Shown: positions 28,152 to 37,515, counted from the first letter of the stretch. The stretch is DNA of 58,825 bases from Promicromonosporaceae bacterium (GCA_009783295.1 WRHK01000023.1:1-58825); one strand, 5' to 3'. Notes: generated by a model from the letters alone, not told the origin. Numbers and translations are program-made.

Positions 28152-29201
28152 TCAGCGCGCTGGCGTGACCTGCGCGGTGCTGCCCCGCACCACCAGCTCG
28201 GGGGCGATCACGGCGGCCACGCGCGACCCGTCGCCGGCGCCCGGCGACGCCCACTCGTCCAGCAGAGCGCGCACCGCCGCACGGCCCACGGCCTCGAAGG
28301 GCTGCCGCACCGTGGTCAGCGCGGGCACCAGGTAGCCGGCGCCCTCGATGTCGTCGAACCCGACCACCGACACGTCGCCGGGCACGCTCAGGCCGCGCTC
28401 CCACAAGGCGCGCAGCAGGCCCATGGCGATGAGGTCGTTGGAGGCGAAGAAGGCCGTCGGGCCGCCGGGCTCGCGGGCCGCGTCGGCGAGGCGCAGCCCC
28501 AGCTCGTACCCGCTGCGCGCCGACCAGCCCTCGGCGTCCACGACGTCGGCCCGCGCGCCGCGCGCCGCGGTGGCGGCCAGGAAGGCGGCCGTGCGCTCGG
28601 ACGCGTCGAACCACCCGGCGGGCCCCGCGAGGTGCACCAGGTGCGTGTGCCCCAGGTCCAGCAGGTGCTCCGTCGCGAGCTGCGCGCCGCGGCGCTGGTC
28701 CACGTAGACGTACTGCTCGTGCACCGTCGCCGGGATGTCCTGGCGCGCGGCCACGACCACCACGGGGCACGGCGGCGCGACGTCGTCGATCGCCCGGGCC
28801 ACGTCGTCGAGCGGGGCGACCGCCACGACGCCGTCGACGCCCTGGTCCACCAGGCGCCCGAGCGCCTCCGCGGCCGAGCGCGAGTCGTACCCGGCGAGCG
28901 AGCTGGTCGACACGAAGTAGCCCTCGTTGCGCAGCGCCGCCTCGGTGGCCAGCACCGTGCTGGCGGGCCCGAAGTGCGCGCTGCCGACCGTCAGCACGCC
29001 CACCGTCGCGGACCGTGCCGTGACGAGCGCGCGCGCCGCGCTGTTGCGGCGGTAGCCGAGCTCCGCGATCGCCGCCAGCACGCGCTCGCGCGTCTCCGGC
29101 CGCACGCTCGGGTGCGCGTTGAGCACCCGCGACACGGTCTGGTGGGACACCCCGGCGCGCGCCGCGACGTCGGCCATCGCGGGCGGGCGTTTCACGGGCA
29201 C
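28152..29201 (-). CDS. LacI family regulator of the arabinose operon (AraR-like in role)
   Basis: This is a 349-residue LacI/GalR regulator. The headpiece is AMADVAARAGVSHQTVSRVLN (about residues 8-28) with hinge RNSAARALV. The sensor domain includes GPTAFFASNDLIAMGLLRAL and VPGDVSVVGFDDIEGAGYL, and the C-terminus is APELVVRGSTAQV. It lies directly upstream of araB-araD-araA in the same direction, with the operator in between. It is 1 base downstream of proC, so it may be cotranscribed with it. GTG 29195, which has a GAGG sequence, is an alternative start. The name AraR is avoided because the classical AraR is a GntR-LacI hybrid. Confidence 0.93.
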   Translation of the reverse strand: MPVKRPPAMADVAARAGVSHQTVSRVLNAHPSVRPETRERVLAAIAELGYRRNSAARALVTARSATVGVLTVGSAHFGPASTVLATEAALRNEGYFVSTSSLAGYDSRSAAEALGRLVDQGVDGVVAVAPLDDVARAIDDVAPPCPVVVVAARQDIPATVHEQYVYVDQRRGAQLATEHLLDLGHTHLVHLAGPAGWFDASERTAAFLAATAARGARADVVDAEGWSARSGYELGLRLADAAREPGGPTAFFASNDLIAMGLLRALWERGLSVPGDVSVVGFDDIEGAGYLVPALTTVRQPFEAVGRAAVRALLDEWASPGAGDGSRVAAVIAPELVVRGSTAQVTPAR

Positions 29202-29202
29202 C

Positions 29203-30045
29203 TCAGCCGCCCAGCTCGGCGGCGATCTCCAGCGTGCGGTCGCGCGCGGCCTCGACGGCGGCGATGAACGCGGCGCGCACGCCGGCCTCGTCGAGCGCTC
29301 GCAGGCCCTGCACCGTGGTGCCGCCCGGGGAGCTCACGCGCTCGCGCGCGAGCGCGGGGTGCTCCCCCGTCTCGGCGAGCAGGCGGGCCGACCCGAGCAT
29401 GGTCTGCACGGCCAGCTGCGTGGACATCGCCCGCGTCAGCCCGACGGCGACGCCGGCCTCCGCGAGCGCGTCGACGACGTAGAACATGTACGCGGGGCCC
29501 GACCCGGCGAGGGCGCCGGCGGCCGCCTGGTAGGCCTCGGGCACCTCGACCACCTGCCCGGTCCCGGACAGGATCTCCTGGACCAGGGCGACGTCGTCGT
29601 CGGACGCTGTGGTGCCGCGGCTCAGCGCCGACATGCCCGCGCCGATCGCGGCGGGCGTGTTCGGCATGACCCGGACGACGGGCTGGCGGGGGTGCAGGCG
29701 GTCCTCGAAGAACGAGGCCGACAGGCCCGCCGCGACGCTCACGACGACGGTGCCGGGCGCCAGCGCGTCGCCCACCTGCGTGAGCAGCGCGGCGACGTCC
29801 TTGGGCTTGACGGCGACCACGACGACGTCGGCGTCACGGACCGCGGCGACGTTGTCGGCCGTGGTGGCGCACCTGAACCGCTCCTCGAGGGCGGCGGCCC
29901 GCTCGGGGCGCCGGGCGGTGGCGGTGGCGTGCGCGGGGGTGATGCCGGCACGCAGGGCGCCGGCCAGCACGGCCTCGCCCATGTTTCCGGTGCCCAGGAT
30001 CGCGAGGCGGACGTCCCTGATGTTCACGGTGCTCCTGGTGCTCAC
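29203..30045 (-). CDS. proC: Pyrroline-5-carboxylate reductase
   Basis: This 280-residue NAD(P)H-dependent enzyme catalyses the last step of proline synthesis. The Rossmann motif is VRLAILGTGNMGEAVLAGAL, with VVVAVKPKDVAALL, RVMPNTPAAIGAGM and the C-terminal signature VSSPGGTTVQGLRALDEAGV. GTG 30045 stands 6 bases after a TACCTT box, indicating a leaderless start. GTG 30027 with AGGAG four bases upstream would shorten it by six residues. It is a housekeeping gene beside the arabinose locus. Confidence 0.95.
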   Translation of the reverse strand: MSTRSTVNIRDVRLAILGTGNMGEAVLAGALRAGITPAHATATARRPERAAALEERFRCATTADNVAAVRDADVVVVAVKPKDVAALLTQVGDALAPGTVVVSVAAGLSASFFEDRLHPRQPVVRVMPNTPAAIGAGMSALSRGTTASDDDVALVQEILSGTGQVVEVPEAYQAAAGALAGSGPAYMFYVVDALAEAGVAVGLTRAMSTQLAVQTMLGSARLLAETGEHPALARERVSSPGGTTVQGLRALDEAGVRAAFIAAVEAARDRTLEIAAELGG

Positions 30046-30068
30046 GGAGGAAAGGTAGCCCAGCGGGC

Positions 30069-30716
30069 TCAGAGGGGATATGCCGAGTAGAACTGCTGGA
30101 CCACGGCCTCCGGGCCCTGCGCCCGCAGCACCACGGTCCCGTTGCGCCACCAGAGCACGGACTTGTCGCCGGCGGGCACCAGCGCGTAGCCGCCCACCTT
30201 CTTGCCGCCCACCGTGACGTCGCCCGACTTGGTGGACGCACCGGCGGCCTGCGTCTGTGCGGTGAAGAACGCCGTCGCGGCGGAGTCGTCCGCCCACTGG
30301 CCCACCTGCAGCGTGACGGTGGTGGCGCCGGCGCCCTTGGCGTCCGCGTAGGTGAGGGTCCACGACTCGACGGCCTGGTCGTCGTCCTGCCAGGCCGGCA
30401 GGTTCTCGAGCTTCTGCTCCACCAGGGCCAGCACGGTCAAGGGCAGGGCCTTGGTGAGGTCGGTCTGCTCGCCCGTGCGCGGCACGGGCGAGATCGTGGG
30501 CGTCGGGGCCGGCGCGGTCACGGTGTGCGTGGGCGTGGGCAGCGGCGCCGGGACGGCGTAGCCCGGCCAGCCGAACGCCGTGACCAGCGCGACCACCACC
30601 ACGACCAGCCCCGCGCCGGACAGCACGACGATGCGCCGGCGGCGGATGACGGCGGGCGACGGGCGCGCCGGCGCCCGGTTCGTGGCGCGCGTGCGCGGCG
30701 GCTGTGCGTCGGTCAT
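30069..30716 (-). CDS. Membrane-anchored protein of unknown function
   Basis: This is a 215-residue protein with a short basic cytoplasmic tail, one membrane segment (residues about 30-50, VVLSGAGLVVVVVALVTAFG), a Pro/Thr-rich spacer (PTPTHTVTAPAPTPTISPVP) and an external domain of about 135 residues. That domain contains VESWTLTYADAKGAGATTVTLQVGQW and ends in VVQQFYSAYPL. GGAAGGA precedes ATG 30716 and a TAGGCT -10 box lies about 28 bases upstream. I do not recognise the family. Confidence 0.75.
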   Translation of the reverse strand: MTDAQPPRTRATNRAPARPSPAVIRRRRIVVLSGAGLVVVVVALVTAFGWPGYAVPAPLPTPTHTVTAPAPTPTISPVPRTGEQTDLTKALPLTVLALVEQKLENLPAWQDDDQAVESWTLTYADAKGAGATTVTLQVGQWADDSAATAFFTAQTQAAGASTKSGDVTVGGKKVGGYALVPAGDKSVLWWRNGTVVLRAQGPEAVVQQFYSAYPL

Positions 30717-30746
30717 CAGCGTCCTTCCGGCGGTCGTGCTCGCAGC

Positions 30747-30920
30747 CTAAAGCCTTTGGAGCAGCTGTCTGGGATCGAGTCGGTGTAGCAGGAGCCTGAT
30801 CTGGGAGAGCATGACGAAGGCTTCGTGGGCGTGGAGCGTGGTCTCGTACGGGCGCACGAGACTGCGGTGCCGGTTGATCCACCCGTTGGTGCGTTCGACG
30901 ACCCCCACCGGCGTGGTTGA
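30747..30920 (-). pseudogene. C-terminal remnant of an IS5-family transposase
   Basis: Reading leftward, about 55 codons encode GVVERTNGWINRHRSLVRPY followed by ETTLHAHEAFVMLSQIRLLL and a stop. This is the C-terminal end of IS5-type DDE transposases, including the region of the catalytic Glu (VERT.GW). Nothing upstream in the same frame matches the N-terminal two thirds, and the similarity stops where the TnpB element begins. No terminal inverted repeat could be paired. Confidence 0.7.
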
Positions 30921-32600
30921 ACGATGAACCCGCCTGCGGGTCTGGGGCCGGAGACGATCTGCAGGGTGATCCCAGGGCTGCCGCGGCATCGGCGGGTGCC
31001 TGCCCGGACGGGTGGGCGCGGCGCGGCGGTGGTTCACCCGGGATCGGTCCTCGTGACCAGGGCTGACGTCCCAAGCTGTGTCGGTGGGTGCCGGTAGCGT
31101 CCCCGTCGTGTCCAGGCACACCACGTTCCAGTTCACCGCGGACCCGTCCGCGGAACAGGCGCGCGGGCTGGCCCGGCATGAGGGTGCCGCGAGGTTCGCG
31201 TTCAACCAGGGGCTGCGCCTGCACCTGAACGCCCGCCGCGCGGCCAAGAACGCCGTCGACGACCCCGCCGTGCCGGTGCCGTGGTCGGGGTTCGACCTGA
31301 TCAACGCGTTCAACGCGTGGAAGAAGACCGAGGACGCCGGACGACGCTTCGTCGTCGACGCCCACGGCACTGCCGAGGTCGACGTGACGGGCCTGGCATG
31401 GCGCTCGGAGGTCTCTGCGCAGGTCTTCGAGGAAGCGGTCGTCGACCTCGGCAAAGCGTTGAAGGCGTGGACCGACTCGAGACGCGGCAAACGTGCTGGT
31501 CGTGCGGTCGGGCACCCCAGGTTCAAGAAGAAGAACCACGAGCGGGGTTCGTTCCGCCTGCGGAACAAGACCTCCAGGACCAAGGCCGGCGTACGGGCCA
31601 CGATCCGGGTCGGGCAGAACGGTCCCCGCTCGGTCACGCTGCCCGGCATCGGCGCCATCAAGGTCCACGACGACACCCGCCGGCTACGGCGCATGCTCGC
31701 CCAGGGGCGGGCACGCATCCTGTTCGCGACCGTCACCCGTCGTGGTGGGCGGTGGCGGATCTCGTTGAACGTCGAGGCCGCCGACCTGCACCCCGCCGCC
31801 CGCCACCCCGCCCGCGGCGACGGCGACCACACCGGCTGGGTGGGTGTCGACCGCGGGCTGCACGCCCCGGTCGTGGCAGCGCTGGCCGACGGCACCCAGA
31901 CCCTGCGCATCGACGCGGCACCTAGGGCACTGCGGGCCGCCCAACCCGCGACCCGGCGGTTGCAGAAGGCCGTGTCCCGCAAGGTCAAGGGCTCGACCAA
32001 CCGGCGGGCTGCCGTCAAGCGGCTGGCCCGGCATCATGAGCGGGTCCGGGCCCGCCGTCACCACTTCCTGCACCAGGTCTCCAACCTGCTGGTCAAGACC
32101 CACGACCGGCTCGTGATCGAAGACCTCAACATCACCGGCATGCTCACCAACCACCACCTCGCTGCAGCCATCTCGGATGCGGCCTGGGGCCAGCTCGCCC
32201 GCCAGATCACCTACAAGATGGCCTGGCGTGGCGGGCAGCTTCTGACCGCGGACAGGTGGTTCCCGTCCTCGAAGACCTGCTCGGGGTGCGGGCAGCCCAA
32301 GGACGACCTGACGCTCGCCGACCGCACCTACCAGTGCCCGGCATGCGGGCTGGTCATCGATCGTGACCTGAACGCCGCGGTCAACCTCGCCACCTGGGGC
32401 GAACAGCACCATCTCTCCCAGGTCCTGGACCCCGAAGCACGAGGCCAGGTCACCAACGCCCACCGACGGGAAGGCTCTGGCCGACGCACCCGCGTCGACG
32501 AAACCAGCCCGGACGACGTGGGAACCCTCACGCACGCCGCGTAGGGACGTCCGAGAAGGACGCTGCCACACACCCCACCGAGGTTGTTCGACAGGCTGTA
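30921..32600 (+). mobile_element. Solitary TnpB element (IS200/IS605 or IS607 type), ends approximate
   Basis: The element seems to start where the IS5 homology breaks off. Its left flank contains an ACCCGC-CT-GCGGGT hairpin (30928-30941) of the sort found at IS605-type ends, then about 165 bases without a gene, then tnpB. The right boundary is not clear: CGTCC-GAGAA-GGACG (32548-32562) and CCCCG-CAT-CGGGG (32614-32628) are both small hairpins. Neither a tyrosine (TnpA) nor a serine transposase gene is nearby, so it cannot move on its own. Confidence 0.5.
31108..32544 (+). CDS. tnpB: TnpB-like RNA-guided nuclease (transposon OrfB)
   Basis: This is a 478-residue TnpB with all parts of the nuclease. 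RuvC-I is GVDRGLH (Asp248), RuvC-II is LVIEDLN (Glu338) and RuvC-III is VIDRDLNAAVN (Asp418/420). The zinc ribbon is CSGCG (391-394) and CPACG (410-413). TnpB proteins cut DNA guided by an RNA made from the right end of the element. A tail of about 45 residues follows the last RuvC motif, and the guide RNA usually overlaps that part. The GTG start at 31108 is supported by TAGCGT 7 bases upstream (leaderless). No inactivating change is seen, so the nuclease may be functional. Confidence 0.9.
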   Translation: MSRHTTFQFTADPSAEQARGLARHEGAARFAFNQGLRLHLNARRAAKNAVDDPAVPVPWSGFDLINAFNAWKKTEDAGRRFVVDAHGTAEVDVTGLAWRSEVSAQVFEEAVVDLGKALKAWTDSRRGKRAGRAVGHPRFKKKNHERGSFRLRNKTSRTKAGVRATIRVGQNGPRSVTLPGIGAIKVHDDTRRLRRMLAQGRARILFATVTRRGGRWRISLNVEAADLHPAARHPARGDGDHTGWVGVDRGLHAPVVAALADGTQTLRIDAAPRALRAAQPATRRLQKAVSRKVKGSTNRRAAVKRLARHHERVRARRHHFLHQVSNLLVKTHDRLVIEDLNITGMLTNHHLAAAISDAAWGQLARQITYKMAWRGGQLLTADRWFPSSKTCSGCGQPKDDLTLADRTYQCPACGLVIDRDLNAAVNLATWGEQHHLSQVLDPEARGQVTNAHRREGSGRRTRVDETSPDDVGTLTHAA

Positions 32601-32658
32601 GACGCGCAGGTGCCCCGCATCGGGGAGCCGTGTCGGTGGCGCCGCATAGCGTGCCCCC

Positions 32659-34092
32659 GTGAGCACCCCGACGTCGTCGCGCAGCCGCTCCGCGGCCGCC
32701 AAGGCCGCCCGGCCCGCCTACCGCTGCACCGAGTGCGGGTGGACCACTGCCAAGTGGGTGGGCCGTTGCGGCGAGTGCCAGTCCTGGGGCACGGTCGCCG
32801 AGGACGGCCCGGCCGCCGCGGGGCCGCGCACCGCCGCGGTGACGCCCGTACGGTCGGCGGCGCTGCCCATCGCGGAGATCGACGTCGAGGCCGCCCGTGC
32901 CACCACCACAGGCGTGGCCGAGCTCGACCGGGTGCTGGGCGGCGGCCTGGTGCCGGGTGCGGTGGTGCTGCTGGCGGGCGAGCCGGGCGTGGGCAAGTCG
33001 ACGCTGCTGCTGGAGGTCGCGTCGCAGTTCGCGCGTGGGGCCGACGGCGGTGCGCGCACCGTGCTCTACGTGACCGGCGAGGAGTCGGCCGGTCAGGTGC
33101 GCCTGCGCGCCGAACGCGTGGGCGCCCTCGCGCCGTCGCTGCTGCTCGCCGCCGAGACCGACCTCGCGACCGTGCTGGGCCACGTCGAGGCGACCGAGCC
33201 GGAGCTCCTTGTCGTGGACTCCGTGCAGACCATCGCGTCGGCGGAGGTCGACGGCGTCGCGGGCGGCGTGTCGCAGGTGCGGGAGGTCGCGGCCGCGCTC
33301 ATCGCCGTCGCGAAGGAGCGCCAGGTGCCCGTGCTGCTCGTGGGGCACGTGACCAAGGACGGCACCGTGGCGGGCCCGCGCACCCTGGAGCACCTGGTCG
33401 ACGTGGTGTGCCAGTTCGAGGGCGACCGCCACTCGCGGCTGCGCATGGTGCGCGCCGTCAAGAACCGGTTCGGCCCCACCGACGAGGTGGGCTGCTTCGA
33501 GCTCACCGAGCGCGGCATCGCCGGGCTCACCGACCCCAGCGGGCTGTTCCTGTCCCACCTGGGCGCGGGCGTGCCCGGGTCGTGCGTCACCGTGACGCTC
33601 GAGGGGCGGCGGCCCATGGCCCTGGAGATCCAGTCGCTCGTGGCGCCGTCGGCGCTGCCCAACCCGCGGCGCACCACCAACGGCATGGACTCCTCGCGCC
33701 TCGCGCAGGTGCTCGCCGTGCTGCACCGGCACGCGTCGCTGCACGTCGCCAACCAGGACGTCTACCTGTCCACCGTGGGCGGCGCCCGGGCCGGCGAGCC
33801 CGCCGCCGACCTCGCGGCCGCGCTCGCCATCGTGTCCGCCTGGACGGGCGACGCGCTGCCCGCGGGCACCGTCGCGTTCGGCGAGGTCGGCCTCGCGGGC
33901 GACGTCCGGCCCGTCACCGGCCTGGACCGGCGGCTCTCCGAGGCCGCACGGCTCGGCTTCACGCGCGCCGTCGTGCCCGTGGGCACGCGCGACGCGACGA
34001 CGGCGAAGAGCGCCCGCGGCCTCCAGCTGATCGAGGCGGCGCACGTCGCCGAGGCGGTCGGCGCCGCCGGACTGGGCCGATCCGGACGATGA
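32659..34092 (+). CDS. radA: DNA repair protein RadA
   Basis: This 477-residue RecA-like branch-migration ATPase acts in recombinational repair. The N-terminal zinc finger has Cys23, Cys26, Cys37 and Cys40. Walker A is GEPGVGKS (108-115), the RadA-specific KNRFG motif is at 268-272 and a Lon-like C-terminal domain follows. GTG 32659 stands 6 bases after TAGCGT, so a leaderless transcript is likely. disA follows after 47 bases, the usual neighbour in actinobacteria and firmicutes. Confidence 0.97.
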   Translation: MSTPTSSRSRSAAAKAARPAYRCTECGWTTAKWVGRCGECQSWGTVAEDGPAAAGPRTAAVTPVRSAALPIAEIDVEAARATTTGVAELDRVLGGGLVPGAVVLLAGEPGVGKSTLLLEVASQFARGADGGARTVLYVTGEESAGQVRLRAERVGALAPSLLLAAETDLATVLGHVEATEPELLVVDSVQTIASAEVDGVAGGVSQVREVAAALIAVAKERQVPVLLVGHVTKDGTVAGPRTLEHLVDVVCQFEGDRHSRLRMVRAVKNRFGPTDEVGCFELTERGIAGLTDPSGLFLSHLGAGVPGSCVTVTLEGRRPMALEIQSLVAPSALPNPRRTTNGMDSSRLAQVLAVLHRHASLHVANQDVYLSTVGGARAGEPAADLAAALAIVSAWTGDALPAGTVAFGEVGLAGDVRPVTGLDRRLSEAARLGFTRAVVPVGTRDATTAKSARGLQLIEAAHVAEAVGAAGLGRSGR

Positions 34093-34139
34093 CCCCTTAC
34101 CCGGAGACTGTTTCCCCGACCGACCTCTAGGATCGATCC

Positions 34140-35225
34140 GTGGCATCAACCCCCGCCCACCAGGACGACCTCCTGAGGGAGACCCTGGCTGCCGTCGCGC
34201 CCGGAACCGAGCTGCGCGACGGGCTGGAGCGCATCCTGCGCGGCCGCACTGGCGCTCTCATCGTGCTGGGCCTCGACAAGACCGTCGAGGAGATGTGCTC
34301 CGGCGGCTTCGTGCTCGACGTCGCGTTCTCCGCCACCCGCCTGCGCGAGCTGTCGAAGATGGACGGCGCCGTGGTGCTCGACCGTGACGCGATGCGCATC
34401 CGCCGCGCCGCCGTGCAGCTGCTGCCCGACCCGACCATCGAGACCAGCGAGTCCGGCACCCGCCACCGCACCGCCGAGCGCGTCGCCAAGCAGAGCGGGT
34501 TCCCCGTCATCTCCGTGTCGCAGTCGATGCGCATCGTCGCCCTCTACGTCGGCGACGCCCGCCACGTGCTCGAGGGCTCGGACACGATCATGGGCCGCGC
34601 CAACCAGGCCCTCGCCACCCTCGAGCGCTACCGCGCCCGCCTCGACGAGGTGTCCGGCACGCTCTCCGCGCTGGAGATCGAGGACCTGGTCACCGTGCGC
34701 GACGTCTGCTCCGTGGTGCAGCGCCTGGAGATGGTGCGCCGCATCTCCGAGGAGATCGCCGGCTACGTCATCGAGCTCGGCGTCGACGGCCGCCTGCTGG
34801 CCCTCCAGCTCGACGAGCTCATCGGCGGCATCGGCTCCGACCGCGAGTTCGTGGTGCGCGACTACGTGGACCTCGAGCGCAGCGGCAAGTCGTTCGCCGA
34901 CGTGCAGGCCTCGCTGGGCGACCTCGACTCCAGCCAGCTGCTCGACCTGGGGCAGATCGGCCGCGTGCTCGACCTGCCGGGGGCGGGCATCGCGCTCGAC
35001 GCCGCCGTCGCGCCGCACGGCTACCGGCTGCTGTCCAAGGTGCCGCGCCTGCCCGGGGCGATCATCGACCGGCTCGTGGCCCACTTCGGCGGCCTGCAGA
35101 AGCTGCTCGCGGCGTCGGTGGACGACCTCCTGGCCGTCGACGGCGTCGGCGAGCAGCGCGCCCGCGCGGTGCGCGAGGGCCTGTCGCGGCTCGCGGAGTC
35201 GAGCATCCTGGAGCGCTACGTCTGA
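34140..35225 (+). CDS. disA: DNA integrity scanning diadenylate cyclase DisA
   Basis: This 361-residue enzyme makes cyclic di-AMP from ATP and scans DNA for branched structures. The DAC domain holds MDGA (Asp75-Gly76-Ala77) and RHRTAER (108-114), the two catalytic motifs. A helical linker and a C-terminal HhH DNA-binding domain ([19 protein letters not shown]) complete the family's layout. GTG 34140 lies 6 bases after a TAGGAT box, so disA has its own leaderless promoter in the gap after radA. Confidence 0.97.
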   Translation: MASTPAHQDDLLRETLAAVAPGTELRDGLERILRGRTGALIVLGLDKTVEEMCSGGFVLDVAFSATRLRELSKMDGAVVLDRDAMRIRRAAVQLLPDPTIETSESGTRHRTAERVAKQSGFPVISVSQSMRIVALYVGDARHVLEGSDTIMGRANQALATLERYRARLDEVSGTLSALEIEDLVTVRDVCSVVQRLEMVRRISEEIAGYVIELGVDGRLLALQLDELIGGIGSDREFVVRDYVDLERSGKSFADVQASLGDLDSSQLLDLGQIGRVLDLPGAGIALDAAVAPHGYRLLSKVPRLPGAIIDRLVAHFGGLQKLLAASVDDLLAVDGVGEQRARAVREGLSRLAESSILERYV

Positions 35226-35249
35226 CCCTGGCTGACGCTGCTCAGCCGC

Positions 35250-36380
35250 TCAGTCGAGCGGGGCGTCCGTCGCGCCGTCCGTCGCCGAGGCGTTCGCCGG
35301 CGGGCTCGCCGGGGCGTCGGGGTGGTCGGAGGGAGTCTCCGTGGCGGGGGCGTCCGGGTGGTCCGACGGCGTCTCGCCGGCCGAGGCGTCGGGCGACGGG
35401 GACGGCTCCGGCGGCGCCGTGACCGTGATGCTGACCGGCGCGCTCTTCGCCTCCGGCACCGCCGCGAGCAGCGCCTGCACGGTGTAGGTGCCGGGCTCCA
35501 GCGTGGGCTGACCCGTCGAGCAGGCGCCCTTCGCCGACGTCTTCCCCGACCACTGGAACGTGCGGCTGTCCGCGTCTCCCGGGCCGAGCAGCAGGTCGCG
35601 CGCGCCGCTGGTGCAGTGCGCGCTGGTCCACACGACGTCGCCGTGGGCGTTGCTGACCTGGAGCTGACGGTTCCCGTCGCCGCCGTCGACCAGGCACGGC
35701 CGGCGGCCCGAGTTCGTCACGGAGACCTGGAAGGTGAGGCCCTGGCCCACCTCGATGCTGCTGGCCGACGGCGTCGCCAGGAGCGTCACGCTGGTGGCCG
35801 GGCACGGCTGGCTGGGCCCGCCGACGGCCGCCGGGCTCGGAGCCGCCACCTTGTCCGCTGTGAGGCTCGGGACGCGGTCGGGGAGCAGGTCGCGCACCCA
35901 GTGGACGCCCGCGCCGAGGCCGGCACCGAGGGCGACGCCGATCCCCACGAGCACGGCGAGCACGGTCACGAGCAGCACGGCGCCGGTGTGCGACCGGCCC
36001 GGCCGCGGCTGGGGCCGGCCGGGGGCGGGGCGGCTGTTGCGGGGGCCGTTCGCGCCGGGGCGGTTCGCGCCGGCGCGGTTCGGTCCGGCACCGTTCGCGC
36101 CCGGTCGGGGCGACCCGCCCGGTCGGGGCGACCCGCCCGGTCGGGGCGAACCCGAGCCGCGAGCGCCCGAGCGCCGCTCGTCGCCGCCAGCCGACGCGCC
36201 CCGCGGGCTCCCGCCAGCACGCTGCTGCGCTCCCCCGCCGGCCGCCCGCGTCGTCGTCGGCGCCTCGGCGCGCGAGGCGGCGGGAACCCGCCGGTCGCCG
36301 CCGTCCCGCGACCCCTGCCGGCCCGCGGTCGCGCGCGGCGCGGTGCCGTGGGTGGGGCGGTCGCTGTCGGCGGGCGTCAC
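35250..36380 (-). CDS. Membrane-anchored protein with Gly/Pro/Arg-rich cytoplasmic tail
   Basis: This is a 376-residue protein. Residues 1 to about 140 are low-complexity, rich in Pro, Gly, Arg and Asn, with tandem PRPGGS units and ANRPGAN-like repeats. One membrane segment follows (TGAVLLVTVLAVLVGIGVAL). An external beta-rich domain of about 130 residues (FQVSVTNSGRRPCLVDGGD, with paired Cys) resembles DUF4232-type Ig-like folds. The tail has repeats of DHPDAPA. GGAGGAACCC precedes GTG 36380, and TAACTT (36414-36419) is a likely -10 box. It is convergent with disA and divergent from mutY. Function is unknown; a cell-envelope role is possible. Confidence 0.75.
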   Translation of the reverse strand: MTPADSDRPTHGTAPRATAGRQGSRDGGDRRVPAASRAEAPTTTRAAGGGAQQRAGGSPRGASAGGDERRSGARGSGSPRPGGSPRPGGSPRPGANGAGPNRAGANRPGANGPRNSRPAPGRPQPRPGRSHTGAVLLVTVLAVLVGIGVALGAGLGAGVHWVRDLLPDRVPSLTADKVAAPSPAAVGGPSQPCPATSVTLLATPSASSIEVGQGLTFQVSVTNSGRRPCLVDGGDGNRQLQVSNAHGDVVWTSAHCTSGARDLLLGPGDADSRTFQWSGKTSAKGACSTGQPTLEPGTYTVQALLAAVPEAKSAPVSITVTAPPEPSPSPDASAGETPSDHPDAPATETPSDHPDAPASPPANASATDGATDAPLD

Positions 36381-36491
36381 GGGTTCCTCCGGTCGTTCGG
36401 GCGGTCGCGGCCCAAGTTACGACGTCGGCGCCTGCCGCCGTCTGAGCCGCGCCGCGGTCGTCCGCCCCGCGCCACGGGCTACGGTGTCGCG

Positions 36492-37511
36492 GTGCCCAGC
36501 CCCACCCCCGTGCCCCCTGCCGTGTCCGTGCCAGCGCGGCGCGGAGGCAGCGCTGGCACGGGCATGCGGGAGGGGGGCTCGCTCGTGCCCGGGGCAGCGC
36601 GGGGTATGGCGCGCCCTGGACCGGACGACGGTGAGGGCGGGGTCGCGCGCGTCATCGCCTGGTTCGGCGACGCCCGGCGTGACCTGCCCTGGCGGGCCGG
36701 CGACCGGACCGCGTGGGGCGTGCTCGTGTCCGAGGTGATGCTGCAGCAGACGCCTGTGGCGCGCGTCGAGCCCGCCTGGCGGGCCTGGATGGAGCGCTGG
36801 CCCACCGCCACGGACCTGGTCGCCGCGAGCACGGCCGACGTGCTGCGCGCCTGGGACCGCCTGGGCTACCCGCGCCGCGCGCTGCGGCTGCAGGAGTGCG
36901 CGCGGGCGGTCGTCGAGCGGCACGGCGGCCAGGTGCCCGACGACGAGGCGGCGCTTCGTGCCCTGCCCGGGATCGGGGAGTACACGGCGGCGGCGGTGCG
37001 CGCGTTCGCGTTCGGCCGCCGCTCCGTGGTGGTCGACACCAACGTGCGCCGGGTGCTGGCCCGCGCCGTCACGGGCGTCGCGCTGCCGGCGCCCCACCCG
37101 ACGGCGGCCGAGCGCGCCGTCGCGACCGCGATCGTTCCCGACGACGACGCCGCGGCGGCCCTGTGGGCTGCGGCGTCGATGGAGCTCGGCGCGCTCGTGT
37201 GCACGGCGCGCAGCCCCCGGTGCGGGGCGTGCCCGGTCGCGGACCTGTGCCGCTGGCGCGCCGAGGGCTACCCCGCCGACGAGCACGCGCACCGGCGTCG
37301 GACGCAGGCCTGGCACGGCACGGACCGGCAGTGCCGGGGCCGCATCATGGCGGCGCTCCGGGCCGCGGACGACCTGCCGCGTGCGGCGGTCGACGCGAGC
37401 GTCGGCGCGGGGGCGGACCCCGCGCAGGTCACGCGGTGCCTCGCCGGGCTGGTCGAGGACGGGCTCGTCGAGCAGGCGCCCGACGGGCGCTACCACCTGC
37501 CCCGCGAGTGA
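36492..37511 (+). CDS. mutY: A/G-specific adenine DNA glycosylase MutY
   Basis: This is a 339-residue base-excision repair enzyme removing adenine opposite 8-oxoguanine. Numbering from ATG 36606, the catalytic Glu is 43 (SEVMLQQTPV), the HhH motif is LPGIGEYTA (120-128), the essential Asp is 144 (VDTNVRR) and the iron-sulphur cysteines are 199, 206, 209 and 215 (C-x6-C-x2-C-x5-C). GTG 36492 is chosen because TACGGT lies 6 bases upstream as in other leaderless genes here. It adds a 38-residue Pro/Gly-rich tail, and ATG 36606 is the conservative alternative. Bacterial MutY often has a C-terminal NUDIX-like domain; here that end is short. Confidence 0.93.
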   Translation: MPSPTPVPPAVSVPARRGGSAGTGMREGGSLVPGAARGMARPGPDDGEGGVARVIAWFGDARRDLPWRAGDRTAWGVLVSEVMLQQTPVARVEPAWRAWMERWPTATDLVAASTADVLRAWDRLGYPRRALRLQECARAVVERHGGQVPDDEAALRALPGIGEYTAAAVRAFAFGRRSVVVDTNVRRVLARAVTGVALPAPHPTAAERAVATAIVPDDDAAAALWAAASMELGALVCTARSPRCGACPVADLCRWRAEGYPADEHAHRRRTQAWHGTDRQCRGRIMAALRAADDLPRAAVDASVGAGADPAQVTRCLAGLVEDGLVEQAPDGRYHLPRE

Positions 37512-37515
37512 CGGG

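Noticed and set aside
28152-29201. Calling this regulator AraR
   Set aside because: Classical AraR has a GntR-type DNA-binding domain; this protein has a LacI headpiece, so only the role is suggested.
31042-31107. tnpB starting at 31078
   Set aside because: The TAGCGT box 7 bases before GTG 31108 and the start of conserved sequence favour 31108; the extra ten residues are not TnpB-like.
30747-32018. Full-length transposase on the minus strand
   Set aside because: Only the last 55 or so codons resemble an IS5 transposase; the rest of the open frame is antisense to tnpB.
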